Below, piece by piece: positions 9,638 to 18,230 of a stretch of DNA of 64,000 nucleotides. The stretch is from assembly GCF_020905345.1 (NCBI RefSeq), contig NZ_JAJJMO010000001.1, positions 3,348,001 to 3,412,000 of the forward strand, given 5' to 3'. The first letter of the stretch is position 1, and each line of letters opens with the position of its first letter. Both the position numbers and the translations under genes were made by a program. Source of the stretch: Flavobacterium pisciphilum (GTDB taxonomy: Bacteria; Bacteroidota; Bacteroidia; Flavobacteriales; Flavobacteriaceae). The notes under the pieces were generated by a model. That model searched no databases, was not told the origin of the DNA, and saw only the letters and a list, made by a program, of their open reading frames with translations.

Positions 9638-9645
9638 CAAATCTA
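9638..9645 (-). promoter_or_regulatory. -7 promoter element of the small lipoprotein gene
   Basis: TAGATTTG on the minus strand matches TAnnTTTG. It is about 31 bases upstream of the chosen ATG (9607) and rules against starting translation at 9649. No clear TTG partner is visible. Confidence 0.4.
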
Positions 9646-9879
9646 ACAAAAAACAATTTCGGGCTCTATTTCCTTGAGAGGTTTAACTTAGATTTATAGG
9701 TATAGACCCATTTTTTATGAAATTATTAAAATAAATGCCTTTTTAATAATGAAGGAAATAGATAGTAAAGAGTGCTGTTCTGTATTAGTAAAATATGCTA
9801 CTTTGAATTCTTGTAATGTTAAGGTTTAACCTTTTGTGATGTTGCAAAAAATCTAAATTTTCATTTTTAGATTAAAGTT

Positions 9880-10004
9880 ATGGAAATCAATAGGATATTT
9901 TTAGGGGTTGTTGCGGTAATAGTAATTGTTTTAATTTAGGTCTCCATTAGAAAAAATCAGAGAAAGAAGATGTTGATTTTGAAGATTCAGCAAATGAAAG
10001 ATAA
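9880..10004 (+). pseudogene. Broken gene for a small single-pass membrane peptide
   Basis: The frame from ATG 9880 reads MEINRIFLGVVAVIVIVLI, an ideal membrane helix, then meets TAG at 9937-9939. Past the stop the same frame continues VSIRKNQRKK, a basic stop-transfer segment, and a shifted frame from 9969 gives DVDFEDSANER before TAA at 10002. Joined, this resembles the short anchors with a charged tail seen in Flavobacteria, but one stop and one frameshift interrupt it. Decay of a real gene is the simplest reading; sequencing error or two unrelated frames are alternatives. Confidence 0.5.
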
Positions 10005-10023
10005 TTAAAAACAGAATTATCTG

Positions 10024-10066
10024 AAAACAACAAACCCTTGTAAAATTTACAAGGGTTTGTTGTTTT
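10024..10066. terminator. Perfect 21-bp hairpin downstream of the tRNA gene
   Basis: Arms 10024-10044 and 10046-10066 are exact reverse complements around one central base (core ACCCTTGTAAA). It starts two bases after the tRNA 3' end on the minus strand, and the stem's last bases there are T-rich, as expected of a tRNA terminator. Confidence 0.8.
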
Positions 10067-10067
10067 G

Positions 10068-10141
10068 TGGAGAATATCGGATTCGAACCGATCACCTCTT
10101 GCCTGCCAGGCAAGCACTCTAGCCAAATGAGCTAATCCCCC
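10068..10141 (-). tRNA. tRNA-Ala (anticodon GGC)
   Basis: The minus strand folds as a full cloverleaf of 74 bases: acceptor GGGGGAT/ATTCTCC (two G-U pairs), D arm GCTC/GAGT, anticodon stem CTTGC/GCAAG with loop CTGGCAG giving anticodon GGC, variable loop AGGTG, T arm ATCGG-TTCGAAT-CCGAT and discriminator A. CCA is not encoded. GGC reads alanine codons GCC and GCU. It stands alone, with a terminator hairpin directly after it. Confidence 0.95.
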
Positions 10142-10247
10142 AATCCGATAGCAAATAAAGTCATTTAATTAGCAAAAAGCAAATTTCAAAACGCATCACC
10201 TTAAAATAGTTACCAAAATCGTAACTTTACAATCAAATCTATTTTTT

Positions 10248-11018
10248 ATGAGTTCAGAAAACACAAATGGTACACTTCATACCATAATCCAAAATAATGT
10301 AGCTTCGGTGGAGTTTAGTCATCCTGCAAGTAATTCTTTTCCTAGAGTTTTGCTGAATAAACTAACTGCCGAAATAGATAATTTGAGTAAAAATAGCACT
10401 GTCACTGTTATTATTTTAAGAAGTGAAGGTAGTGGTGCTTTTTGTGCGGGAGCTTCTTTTGATGAACTCTTAGCAGTTGAAAATGAAGAACAGGGAGCCG
10501 AGTTTTTCTCTGGATTTGCACATCTTATCAATGCTATGAGGAATTGTTCTAAAATAATTATTGGACGTATTCATGGTAAATCAGTTGGCGGAGGAGTTGG
10601 AATTGCTGCTGCTTGTGATTATGCTTTTGGTACACAAGAAAGTGCTGTGAAACTCTCAGAATTGGCTATCGGAATTGGACCATTTGTTATAGAGCCTGCT
10701 GTTTCTAAAAAAATTGGAAAAACTGCAATGGCTGAGATGACACTTGCTCCTCATGAATGGAAATCGGCTACTTGGGCAAATCACAAGGGTCTTTTTGCTA
10801 AAGTATTAGAAAACGAAGTTGAGTTGGATGAGGAATTATCTCATTTTGCGTTGAAATTAGCAAGTTACAATCCAGTAGCATTAGGAGAAATGAAGAAAAT
10901 TATCTGGCAAGGCACAGAAAATTGGGGTTCATTACTTTTGGAACGTGCTCAGATTTCAGGAAAATTAGTTTTGTCAGATTTTACAAAATCGGCTTTATTG
11001 CAATTTAAAAAACAATAG
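10248..11018 (+). CDS. Enoyl-CoA hydratase/isomerase family protein
   Basis: The 256-residue protein is a crotonase-fold enzyme. It has the oxyanion-hole segment GAFCAGASFDEL (about residues 64-75) and HGKSVGGGVGIAAACDYAFG (about 107-126). Glutamates align with both catalytic positions of enoyl-CoA hydratase (Glu in KLSELAIGIGPF and Glu in TAMAEMTL), so hydratase activity on enoyl-CoA is possible. The GPF segment replaces the usual G-x-P-G-x-G-G-T stretch, so the exact reaction is unsure. The only close neighbour is the small membrane protein gene two bases downstream. Confidence 0.88.
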   Translation: MSSENTNGTLHTIIQNNVASVEFSHPASNSFPRVLLNKLTAEIDNLSKNSTVTVIILRSEGSGAFCAGASFDELLAVENEEQGAEFFSGFAHLINAMRNCSKIIIGRIHGKSVGGGVGIAAACDYAFGTQESAVKLSELAIGIGPFVIEPAVSKKIGKTAMAEMTLAPHEWKSATWANHKGLFAKVLENEVELDEELSHFALKLASYNPVALGEMKKIIWQGTENWGSLLLERAQISGKLVLSDFTKSALLQFKKQ

Positions 11019-11020
11019 TT

Positions 11021-11197
11021 ATGAATGTTATTCTATTCGTTCAGCAAGTGGATGTTGCGGAGAAAATAAAGACTGCTCCCGATAGTAGTTATCAAATAGG
11101 AGTACTTATAGGTTCCTTTATTCCATTCGTTATTTTGGTTGGAGTAGCCTACTGGATGTATAACCGCGCTAAAAAAAGAGATAAAAACGGTTTTTAA
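11021..11197 (+). CDS. 58-residue single-pass membrane protein
   Basis: The frame begins two bases after the stop of the enoyl-CoA hydratase gene and reads MNVILFVQQVDVAEKIKTA, then a strongly hydrophobic helix (IGVLIGSFIPFVILVGVAYWMY, about residues 26-47), then a basic tail NRAKKRDKNGF. The layout, short exported-side segment, one helix and positive cytoplasmic end, is that of a real small membrane protein. Function is unknown; co-transcription with the upstream gene is likely from the spacing. Confidence 0.7.
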   Translation: MNVILFVQQVDVAEKIKTAPDSSYQIGVLIGSFIPFVILVGVAYWMYNRAKKRDKNGF

Positions 11198-11202
11198 TTT
11201 AG

Positions 11203-11210
11203 TAAATTTG
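11203..11210 (+). promoter_or_regulatory. -7 promoter element of queD-lpxH
   Basis: TAAATTTG matches the Bacteroidota TAnnTTTG element and lies 20 bases before the queD ATG, giving a very short leader. The -33 TTG partner is not clear. Confidence 0.5.
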
Positions 11211-11229
11211 CAACCTAAAATACAACTCG

Positions 11230-11682
11230 ATGAGTAATATCAGAATTACAAAACAATTTAGTTTCGAAACAGGGCATGCACTTTATGGTTATGATGGAAA
11301 ATGTAAAAATGTTCACGGACATAGTTATAAGCTTTCAGTAACGGTTATTGGTTCACCAATTACAGACCGTAATAACGTAAAGTACGGAATGGTAATTGAT
11401 TTTTCGGATCTAAAGAAAATTATAAAAGAAGAAATCGTAGATCAGTTTGATCATGCTACGGTTTTTAATGAAACAACACCACATATTGAATTGGCAAACG
11501 AACTAAAAAATCGTGGTCACCATGTGATTTTAGTTGACTATCAGCCAACAAGTGAGAATATGGTTGTTGATTTTTCAACAAGAATCATCAAAAGATTACC
11601 AACAAATATCTCTCTTTTCTCTTTAAAACTTCAAGAAACTGAATCATCATTTGCAGAATGGTACGCAAGCGATAATTTGTAA
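11230..11682 (+). CDS. queD: 6-carboxytetrahydropterin synthase family protein
   Basis: The 150-residue protein has the zinc site of the QueD/PTPS family (His16, His29 and His31 in CKNVHGHSY), the catalytic Cys25, the DFSDLKKI and FDHATVFNE segments, TSENM and the final ETESSFAEWY. QueD turns dihydroneopterin triphosphate into 6-carboxytetrahydropterin in queuosine and preQ0 synthesis. No other queuosine gene is nearby. It is followed after 15 bases by lpxH, with which it likely shares a transcript. Confidence 0.93.
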   Translation: MSNIRITKQFSFETGHALYGYDGKCKNVHGHSYKLSVTVIGSPITDRNNVKYGMVIDFSDLKKIIKEEIVDQFDHATVFNETTPHIELANELKNRGHHVILVDYQPTSENMVVDFSTRIIKRLPTNISLFSLKLQETESSFAEWYASDNL

Positions 11683-11697
11683 TCGAAATCTATTTTC

Positions 11698-12456
11698 ATG
11701 CAATTACCCAATAATAAAAAAGTTTATTTTGCTTCGGATCAACATTTTGGAGCACCTACACCCGAATTAAGTTTTCCTCGCGAACAAAAATTTGTTGCGT
11801 GGCTCGATGAGGTAAAAAAAGATGCTGAGGCAATTTTTTTATTAGGTGATTTATTTGATTTTTGGTTTGAATATAAAACAGTTGTTCCAAAAGGATTTAT
11901 TCGTGTTTTAGGTAAACTGGCAGAAATTCGTGATAGTGGAATTCCAGTATATTTCTTTGTAGGAAATCATGACTTATGGATGAATGATTATTTTGAAACG
12001 GAACTTAATATTCCTGTTTATCATGATAATATGGAATTTACTTATGGTGAAAAAACATTTTTGATAGGACATGGTGATGGAAAAGGTCCTGGGGACAAAG
12101 GGTATAAAAGAATGAAAAAAGTCTTTACAAATCCATTCTCAAAATGGATTTTTAGATGGCTTCATCCAGATGTTGGTGTGAAATTAGCGCAATATTTATC
12201 TGTAAAGAATAAATTGATTTCTGGTGCCGAAGATGTGAAATTTTTGGGTGAAGAAAATGAATGGTTGGTGTTGTATGCTAAGCGTAAATTAGAAACCAAA
12301 CATTATAACTACTTTGTTTTTGGTCACCGCCATTTGCCTATGATTATTCCAGTAGGAGAGGACTCTAATTATGTAAATTTAGGAGATTGGATAGGGTATT
12401 TTACTTATGGAGTTTTTGATGGGGAAACTTTTGAACTTAAGAAATTCGAAAAATAA
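11698..12456 (+). CDS. lpxH: UDP-2,3-diacylglucosamine diphosphatase
   Basis: The 252-residue calcineurin-like phosphoesterase has all metal motifs: Asp14-x-His16 (SDQHFG), GD at 50-51 (LLGDLFDFW), GNHD at 89-92, HGDG and FGHRHLP towards the C-terminus. The LFDFWFEY stretch is characteristic of LpxH, which hydrolyses UDP-2,3-diacylglucosamine to lipid X in lipid A synthesis on the inner face of the cytoplasmic membrane. It lies 15 bases after queD. Confidence 0.92.
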   Translation: MQLPNNKKVYFASDQHFGAPTPELSFPREQKFVAWLDEVKKDAEAIFLLGDLFDFWFEYKTVVPKGFIRVLGKLAEIRDSGIPVYFFVGNHDLWMNDYFETELNIPVYHDNMEFTYGEKTFLIGHGDGKGPGDKGYKRMKKVFTNPFSKWIFRWLHPDVGVKLAQYLSVKNKLISGAEDVKFLGEENEWLVLYAKRKLETKHYNYFVFGHRHLPMIIPVGEDSNYVNLGDWIGYFTYGVFDGETFELKKFEK

Positions 12457-12466
12457 CTATTTTTAT

Positions 12467-12510
12467 TAATACAAGTATATTTCGGATATATTCAAAATAT
12501 ACTTGTATTA
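12467..12510. terminator. Hairpin between convergent lpxH and the 118-residue protein gene
   Basis: A 16-bp perfect inverted repeat (12467-12482 with 12495-12510; core ACAAGTATATTT) begins 10 bases after the lpxH stop. There is no long T run after it on either strand, so termination strength is uncertain. Confidence 0.55.
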
Positions 12511-12545
12511 TGAAAATTCATGTGTTACACAGAAAGAAATTTGTC

Positions 12546-12902
12546 TTAGTTTAGGCCTACTCCATAAACATATTCTTCTAATTGGATTTTAAATAAAGAA
12601 CCTTTTACTAAGTCCTCAATCGCTTTTAATTCATCCATAGAGACTGCCAAATCTATTTGAGAACAAGGAGTTTTCAATAAAAATTTATGGCACTTGTTTT
12701 TTAAGGCACATTCATCACAGCATGCATTTGTCATCAAGCTATCTTCAATTAAATCATCAAAATCTTTTAATTCGGAAACAGAAAAGTAAAATCCAGTTTC
12801 TTTAAAGATCAATTGTATTTTATCAAAAAGAGTCTCATTATGGCTCTTCCAATAAAATGAAATTCCGAAGTCGTTGTGATATATTTGTTCTATTTCTCTC
12901 AT
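12546..12902 (-). CDS. Cysteine-containing protein of unknown function
   Basis: From the ATG at 12902 the product has 118 residues; a TTG two codons earlier is also possible, but a promoter element at 12928-12921 fits the ATG better. It has no signal peptide or membrane segment. Its centre carries a compact Cys cluster (CCDECALKNKC, then another Cys about ten residues on), which could bind a metal or iron-sulfur centre. I do not recognise the family. It stands alone, convergent with lpxH. Confidence 0.7.
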   Translation of the reverse strand: MREIEQIYHNDFGISFYWKSHNETLFDKIQLIFKETGFYFSVSELKDFDDLIEDSLMTNACCDECALKNKCHKFLLKTPCSQIDLAVSMDELKAIEDLVKGSLFKIQLEEYVYGVGLN

Positions 12903-12920
12903 GATCAAAAATTATAGAAA

Positions 12921-12928
12921 CAAATATA
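12921..12928 (-). promoter_or_regulatory. -7 promoter element for the Cys-cluster protein gene
   Basis: TATATTTG on the minus strand, 19 bases before the ATG at 12902, matches TAnnTTTG. Confidence 0.45.
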
Positions 12929-13077
12929 ATTATTATTTATATTAATTCTAAATAAAAAAATAATAAAAAAGGTTAAATTTTGTTAACTATATAAGTAGCA
13001 TAAATTCAGTCAAGATTGGCGGTATAAATCTTTACAGGAATAGCTCCTGTTCATATTGCTTAAGAGAAAGTAAAAAA

Positions 13078-14004
13078 CTAGGTTTTAAGCCAGTTTTTTA
13101 AGGTATTAAGAAATTCCTTTTGCTGGTCTACAAATAGATAATGAGAGCAGTTTTCTATAGCTACAAAATTTTGTTTTCCTACAATGTTTTTTAAAGCATC
13201 AATTTCTGAAACAGAAAAAATGCCATCTTGTTTTCCATATATAGCATAAATGGGTAGTCCTTTTGCTTTTAATTTTCTTAAAATAGACTTTGTGTCAATA
13301 TTGTTTTTCTTTTCGTTTTTATAAAACAAGAGCGGTGCATTTTTATTTCTAATATTAGTTTTATAAAAATCACTTATTTCATATTGATGGTATAATGCAA
13401 TGGATTCTGAAGTTGGATTTGGTATTTTAAAGAAATTATTTTCTCCAGCCAGTTCGAAACACCCTTTTCTATATTCGGCAGATTTTTTATCAAGTTTTTC
13501 TACATGAGCAACTTTATCAAGTTTAACCCGATCATTATTCTTCTTGTAAATTTTTTTGACAGAATCTAAAATATGATTGTATGTTTTTTGTTGTGAAAAC
13601 AAAGCGCCTGCAAGAATGAGAGCGTTAATTTTTTCAGGATATTTTTCAGAATAAAGAGTAGCAACTAAGCCACCAAAACTGTGTGCAAGTAGCGTTGCTT
13701 TTTTTAAATTATATGTTTTATAAATAGTGTTTAAATCCTTGAAGGCTTCATTATAAGTAAATGTAGCATTCGGATCTATGGATCTTCCTTCCCCACGACG
13801 ATCGTAAGCAATTACATAAAATCCTTTTTTAGCGAGTGCTTCAGCGGTATTAGTGCCTTCAAAAAGAGTTGCATTACCACTTGGGCCTCCATGAATAAAT
13901 ATAATCGGAGCATCGGTTTTGTTTCCATACGCTTTTATATAAAGTGTTTGACTATTGGCTAAAAAGGTTATAAAGAGAAGGTAGAATAAAAATGCTTTTT
14001 TCAT
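13078..14004 (-). CDS. Exported alpha/beta hydrolase, proline iminopeptidase-like
   Basis: The 308-residue precursor has a signal peptide (residues 1-18, FLANSQ) and an alpha/beta-hydrolase fold: HGGPSG oxyanion loop (residues 39-44), RRGEGRS, nucleophile Ser109 in AHSFGG, acid Asp in YGKQDGI and His in NCSHYLFV. HGGP plus RRGEGRS is typical of S33-type peptidases and related hydrolases; the substrate is unknown. It is the last gene of a likely recJ-MFS-hydrolase unit, three bases after the MFS stop. Confidence 0.87.
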   Translation of the reverse strand: MKKAFLFYLLFITFLANSQTLYIKAYGNKTDAPIIFIHGGPSGNATLFEGTNTAEALAKKGFYVIAYDRRGEGRSIDPNATFTYNEAFKDLNTIYKTYNLKKATLLAHSFGGLVATLYSEKYPEKINALILAGALFSQQKTYNHILDSVKKIYKKNNDRVKLDKVAHVEKLDKKSAEYRKGCFELAGENNFFKIPNPTSESIALYHQYEISDFYKTNIRNKNAPLLFYKNEKKNNIDTKSILRKLKAKGLPIYAIYGKQDGIFSVSEIDALKNIVGKQNFVAIENCSHYLFVDQQKEFLNTLKNWLKT

Positions 14005-14007
14005 TTA

Positions 14008-15288
14008 TTAATTCATGTTTTGATGGTCTTCCATGTCTTTTTGTAAATCTAGGTTTCTAAAAGTAGGTGATTTTATTCCGAAACCTAAAACGGTTAAAAG
14101 AGTCATGCTTCCACCAAAAACAACTGAAGTAACAGTTCCCATAAGTTTAGCGGTTAAGCCACTTTCAAAAGCACCTAATTCGTTAGAAGAACCTACAAAC
14201 ATCGAGTTTACTGCTGCAACACGACCACGCATATGATCTGGTGTTTTAAGCTGTAAAATGGTTTGTCGTATAACAACAGAGATTCCATCGGCAACACCAC
14301 TTAAAAATAAAGCTGCAACTGAAAGCCAAAAAATAGTTGATACACCAAATACAATGATACATAGTCCAAAAACAAAAATTGCAGCCAAAAGTTTCATTCC
14401 TGCTTTTTTATACAAAGGAACATAGGCGGAAATTAGCATTGTGATAAAAGCCCCAACTGCTGGAGCAGCCCGCAAGATACCAAAACCTTCAGGACCCACT
14501 TTTAAAATGTCTTGAGCAAATACGGGTAATAAGGCAACAGCACCGCCAAAAAGAACGGCTACCATATCTAGTGACAGTACGCCTAAGATGGTTTTGTTGT
14601 TAAATACAAATTTGATTCCTTCTTTTAAGCTTTCCATGACTGGCTCACCAATTTTTGGGTTTAAAATAGGTTTTTTGCTAATTTGAGATAAGGCAATTAA
14701 TGCAAAAAGAGAACAGGCAAAAACAGAACACATAGACCAATGAACACCTATGTAGTTAATTGAAAATCCTGCAATAGCGGGACCTAAAACGGAACCCACT
14801 TGCCAAATAGAGCTACTCCAAGTAGCAGCGTTTGGATATAATTTTTTAGGTACGATCAATGATAGAAGAGAGAAAATTGTTGGTCCTAAAAAGGCTCTTA
14901 CCAATCCACCTAGAAATACCAAAAAGTAAATAGAGTATAAAATGGTTTCTTTAGAAAATCCACCTACTATTTTTGGCCATGTTAGTAGAAATAAGCCAAA
15001 ACTAATAACTGAAAACCCCAGAATACATTTTACCAGCAATCCTTTTTTCTCATTTTGATCTACAATATGACCAGCAAACAAAGCCATTGAAACAGCTGGA
15101 ATTACTTCCATTAAGCCAATAATCCCTAGCGAAAGAGGATTTTTAGTTAAGCTATATACTTCCCATTCGATAACAATAAATTGCATAGACCAGGCAAAGA
15201 CCATGGCGAAACGCAATAATAAAAAAACATTAAATTCTCTGTAGCGAAGCGCTGCATATGGATCGTTTTTTTTGATTTTATCTGTCAT
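14008..15288 (-). CDS. MFS transporter, EntS-like
   Basis: The 426-residue protein has about twelve hydrophobic segments and the layout of the EntS/TetV-like exporters (an FRRFAMVFAWSM-type first helix, AGHIVDQNEKKG in the first cytoplasmic loop, and ISVVIRQTILQLKTPDHMRGRVAAVNSMF in the tenth region, the last being diagnostic for this subfamily). It probably exports a small molecule by proton antiport; the substrate cannot be read from sequence. It lies one base after recJ and three before the hydrolase, so all three are co-transcribed. Confidence 0.88.
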   Translation of the reverse strand: MTDKIKKNDPYAALRYREFNVFLLLRFAMVFAWSMQFIVIEWEVYSLTKNPLSLGIIGLMEVIPAVSMALFAGHIVDQNEKKGLLVKCILGFSVISFGLFLLTWPKIVGGFSKETILYSIYFLVFLGGLVRAFLGPTIFSLLSLIVPKKLYPNAATWSSSIWQVGSVLGPAIAGFSINYIGVHWSMCSVFACSLFALIALSQISKKPILNPKIGEPVMESLKEGIKFVFNNKTILGVLSLDMVAVLFGGAVALLPVFAQDILKVGPEGFGILRAAPAVGAFITMLISAYVPLYKKAGMKLLAAIFVFGLCIIVFGVSTIFWLSVAALFLSGVADGISVVIRQTILQLKTPDHMRGRVAAVNSMFVGSSNELGAFESGLTAKLMGTVTSVVFGGSMTLLTVLGFGIKSPTFRNLDLQKDMEDHQNMN

Positions 15289-15289
15289 C

Positions 15290-16978
15290 TTATTGGATGT
15301 CTTTTAACATTAGCTGAGTAGAAATTGTACCATTCCATTCGTTTTCTGAGATAGAATATACAGCTTGAAATGGTTTCTGATGTGTTGTTAAGTCTAATTT
15401 TTTGCCTAAGCCAAATCCAATTGCCGCTATTCCTTCGGAGCTGTTTTGCTTTACAAAAACTTTAAGATGGTCTTCATCTGCTCCCATTGCTTTGGCATAA
15501 CCAGTATCTTTTATGCTTTTGGTCATAAAAACAGGAGTCATGTTGAGAGGTCCAAAAGGTTCGAATTGTTTTAAAATCCGAATTAATTTTGGAGTAATAT
15601 CGGTGAAGTTAATCTCGGCATCAATTTCGATTTCGGGAGTTAACATCTCAGGTAGAATAGTTTTCTCTACTTGTTTCTCAAAGGCTTCTTTAAAAGAAGG
15701 ATAATTTTCTTCCTTCAAAGTCATTCCAGCTGCATACATATGTCCTCCAAATTGTTCTAAATGTGAAGAGCAGGCATCTAATGCATTGTATACATCAAAG
15801 CCTTTTACAGAACGAGCAGAAGCAGCATATTTATCACCACTTTTTGTGAAAACAAGTGTTGGTCGGTAATACGTTTCTATTAATCTAGAAGCTACAATAC
15901 CAATAACACCTTTGTGCCAATCTTCCTGATAAACTACAGTAGAAAACCGATTCTGTTCTTGATTTTTTTCTATTTGCTGAAAGGCTTCTTTGGTAATCTG
16001 TTTGTCCAGATCTTTACGATCGGCATTGTATTTTTCTATCTCCGATGCAAATTGTTGTGCTTGCTCAAAGTTGAACTCGGTTAATAATTCTACAGCATGG
16101 TTGCCATGTTTGATACGACCAGCAGCATTAATTCTTGGTGCTATGATAAAAACAACATCAGTAATATCGAGTGTTTTTTTCTTAACTTGATGAACCAAAG
16201 CTTTGATTCCGGGTCTTGGATTGCTATTGATGACTTGTAAGCCGTAATAAGCCAAAACTCTATTTTCTCCAGTCATTGGTACAATATCTGCAGCAATTGC
16301 AGTTGCAACCAAATCTAAGTAGGGAAATAAATCATCAATAGTCTGATTGCGATTAGTTCCTAATGCCTGAATTAATTTAAAACCTACACCGCAACCACAT
16401 AACTCATCGTAAGGATAAAAACAATCCTCCCTTTTTGGGTCTAGTACTGCAACAGCATCGGGAAGAGTATCTCCAGGACGGTGGTGATCACAGATTATAA
16501 AATCGATATTTCGTTCTTTTGCGTAAGCAACATGGTCAATAGATTTTATACCACAATCTAGTGCAATAATGAGTGAAAATCCATTGTCATCGGCAAAATC
16601 AATTCCCATATAAGAAACTCCATAACCTTCGGCATAACGGTCCGGAATATAAGTTGCTACATTTGGGTAAAGGGATTTTAAGTAAGAAGAAACCAAAGAA
16701 ACGGCAGTTGTACCATCAACATCATAATCACCAAAAACAAGAATATTTTCTTGATTAGTAATTGCTTCTTCGATTCGTGAAACAGCCTTATCCATATCTT
16801 TCATCAGATAGGGATCGTGCAGATGTTCTAATGATGGACGAAAGAAATTCTTAGCGTCTTCGAAAGTTTCGATTCCACGTTGAATTAAAAGAGTTGCTAC
16901 AAAGTCTTCTACATTTAGTGCTTGTGCTAAATGATTGATCTTATCTTCAGAAGGTTTTGATTTTAATGTCCAACGCAT
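15290..16978 (-). CDS. recJ: Single-stranded-DNA-specific exonuclease RecJ
   Basis: The 562-residue protein shows the DHH phosphoesterase motifs: FGDYDVDGTTA (motif I), LDCG (motif II) and CDHHRPGD (motif III, the DHH), then the DHHA1 segment with GIVASRLIE and GGHMYAAGM. RecJ degrades single-stranded DNA 5' to 3' in recombination and mismatch repair and needs manganese or magnesium. Length matches the family (about 560-580). It is first in the recJ-MFS-hydrolase unit. Confidence 0.96.
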   Translation of the reverse strand: MRWTLKSKPSEDKINHLAQALNVEDFVATLLIQRGIETFEDAKNFFRPSLEHLHDPYLMKDMDKAVSRIEEAITNQENILVFGDYDVDGTTAVSLVSSYLKSLYPNVATYIPDRYAEGYGVSYMGIDFADDNGFSLIIALDCGIKSIDHVAYAKERNIDFIICDHHRPGDTLPDAVAVLDPKREDCFYPYDELCGCGVGFKLIQALGTNRNQTIDDLFPYLDLVATAIAADIVPMTGENRVLAYYGLQVINSNPRPGIKALVHQVKKKTLDITDVVFIIAPRINAAGRIKHGNHAVELLTEFNFEQAQQFASEIEKYNADRKDLDKQITKEAFQQIEKNQEQNRFSTVVYQEDWHKGVIGIVASRLIETYYRPTLVFTKSGDKYAASARSVKGFDVYNALDACSSHLEQFGGHMYAAGMTLKEENYPSFKEAFEKQVEKTILPEMLTPEIEIDAEINFTDITPKLIRILKQFEPFGPLNMTPVFMTKSIKDTGYAKAMGADEDHLKVFVKQNSSEGIAAIGFGLGKKLDLTTHQKPFQAVYSISENEWNGTISTQLMLKDIQ

Positions 16979-16997
16979 TTTAATTCTTGATTTTTAA

Positions 16998-17089
16998 TGC
17001 CACAGATTAAAGGATTCTTCGAGGATTTCTTTAGTAGAAATAATCTCTAATTATTTTTTAATCTGCATTAATTCATAAAATCTGTGGCA
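16998..17089. repeat. Imperfect inverted repeat with TGCCACAGATT ends
   Basis: TGCCACAGATT (16998-17008) is repeated inverted as AATCTGTGGCA (17079-17089), with further partly matching AT-rich sequence inside (for example ATTAA next to TTAATCTGC). It fills most of the recJ-hopJ gap and looks like a dispersed palindromic repeat unit of the kind often seen between Flavobacterium genes. Confidence 0.55.
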
Positions 17090-17122
17090 ACAATTATTTA
17101 GAGACTAGCCTTAGCTAATCAT

Positions 17123-17467
17123 TTATTTTAATTCTAAAGCTTCCCCTTCAAATTTAATTCCATCCCAACCTGTGTTAATGAAATTGCGAATGTTTTGATG
17201 GTTTGTTCCTGTTGGATCTCCTAAAACTTCTTCAAAATAGTAGGCTCCAAAACAGGCTAAAGTTTCTTCTACAGTAAGGTTTTGTAATTTCGCGAAAGCA
17301 AATAATTTACAAGAACCTGAGTTTTCGCCAGCAGCATTGTATTGAGTGCCGTTTTGAAAAGCTGTTGGAGTAAAGTTGTAATTGTCTTCTATTACAGCTA
17401 GAGTATCAGGAAAAGTAAATGTTGTAGGGTACTTTTTTAGTTTTTCTAAAAAAAAATCGATTGTCAT
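17123..17467 (-). CDS. HopJ-family protein
   Basis: The 114-residue cytoplasmic protein matches the small HopJ (type III effector HopJ) family throughout: FPDTLAVIEDNYNFTPTAF, GENSGSCKLFAFA, LACFGAYYFEEVL and DPTGTNHQNIRNF. The name comes from a Pseudomonas effector; the family is widespread in free-living bacteria and there is no secretion system here, so it is not evidence of virulence. The biochemical role is unknown. It follows rsmI by 12 bases and is probably co-transcribed. Confidence 0.88.
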   Translation of the reverse strand: MTIDFFLEKLKKYPTTFTFPDTLAVIEDNYNFTPTAFQNGTQYNAAGENSGSCKLFAFAKLQNLTVEETLACFGAYYFEEVLGDPTGTNHQNIRNFINTGWDGIKFEGEALELK

Positions 17468-17479
17468 AATTATAAAGCT

Positions 17480-18214
17480 TTATTCTTGTTCTTCTTCTTT
17501 TTCATCATCCTTAGAAAATTTACTTTTCTTAGGTTCTTTTATTATTGTTTTTCCAGCAACAACTACGACAATTTCTCCACGTGGTGCTGTTTTTTCAAAA
17601 TGAGCTAATACTTCTTGAGCAGTTCCGCGAACATTCTCTTCATGTAATTTGGATAATTCTCTGCATACACAAACTTGTCTGTCTTCTCCAAAATAAGTGA
17701 TGAACTCAGCTAGTGTTTTTAGTAATTTATGTGGAGAAACATACAAAATCATTGTTCGGGTTTCTTCGGCAAGAACCATAAAGCGGGTTTGACGCCCTTT
17801 TTTATCAGGTAGGAAACCTTCAAAAACAAACTTGTCGTTTGGTAATCCGCTATTAACCAATGCAGGAACAAAAGCAGTTGCGCCAGGCAAGCATTCTACC
17901 TCAATTTTATTTTCAACACAAGCACGCGTAAGTAAAAAGCCAGGATCTGATATTGCAGGAGTTCCTGCATCTGAGATCAAGGCGATGGTTTCTCCTGCTT
18001 TTAATCTTGCGATTAAATTCTCGGTAGTCTTGTGTTCGTTATGCATATGATGGCTGTACATATGTGTGCCAATCTCAAAATGTTTTAAGAGTTTGCCACT
18101 TGTACGCGTATCTTCGGCTAAAATTAAATCTACTTCTTTAAGAATGCGAATGGCTCGAAAAGTCATGTCTTCTAGGTTGCCAATAGGCGTGGGAACAATA
18201 TATAATTTAGACAT
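17480..18214 (-). CDS. rsmI: 16S rRNA (cytidine-1402-2'-O)-methyltransferase
   Basis: The 244-residue protein has the family N-terminus LYIVPTPIGNLEDMTFRAI, AEDTRTSGKLL, the SAM-binding LISDAGTPAISDPG (near residues 80-93), PGATA and the FEGFLPDKKGR stretch. RsmI methylates C1402 of 16S rRNA near the P site. The C-terminus ends in a Lys/Glu-rich tail (KEPKKSKFSKDDEKEEEQE) beyond the usual fold. Confidence 0.95.
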   Translation of the reverse strand: MSKLYIVPTPIGNLEDMTFRAIRILKEVDLILAEDTRTSGKLLKHFEIGTHMYSHHMHNEHKTTENLIARLKAGETIALISDAGTPAISDPGFLLTRACVENKIEVECLPGATAFVPALVNSGLPNDKFVFEGFLPDKKGRQTRFMVLAEETRTMILYVSPHKLLKTLAEFITYFGEDRQVCVCRELSKLHEENVRGTAQEVLAHFEKTAPRGEIVVVVAGKTIIKEPKKSKFSKDDEKEEEQE

Positions 18215-18230
18215 ATTTTATATTTATAAC

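Noticed and set aside
9931..10113. A 60-codon minus-strand frame across the tRNA gene
   Set aside because: It overlaps tRNA-Ala and its terminator; its start reads PGRQEVIGSNPIFSTKQ, the usual translation of tRNA sequence.
16998..17089. CRISPR-like repeats
   Set aside because: Only one inverted pair is present, with no regular direct repeats, spacers or cas genes.
17123..17467. A type III secretion effector (HopJ)
   Set aside because: The family match is good, but the name is historical. No secretion genes are present and the family is common in non-pathogens, so no virulence role is claimed.
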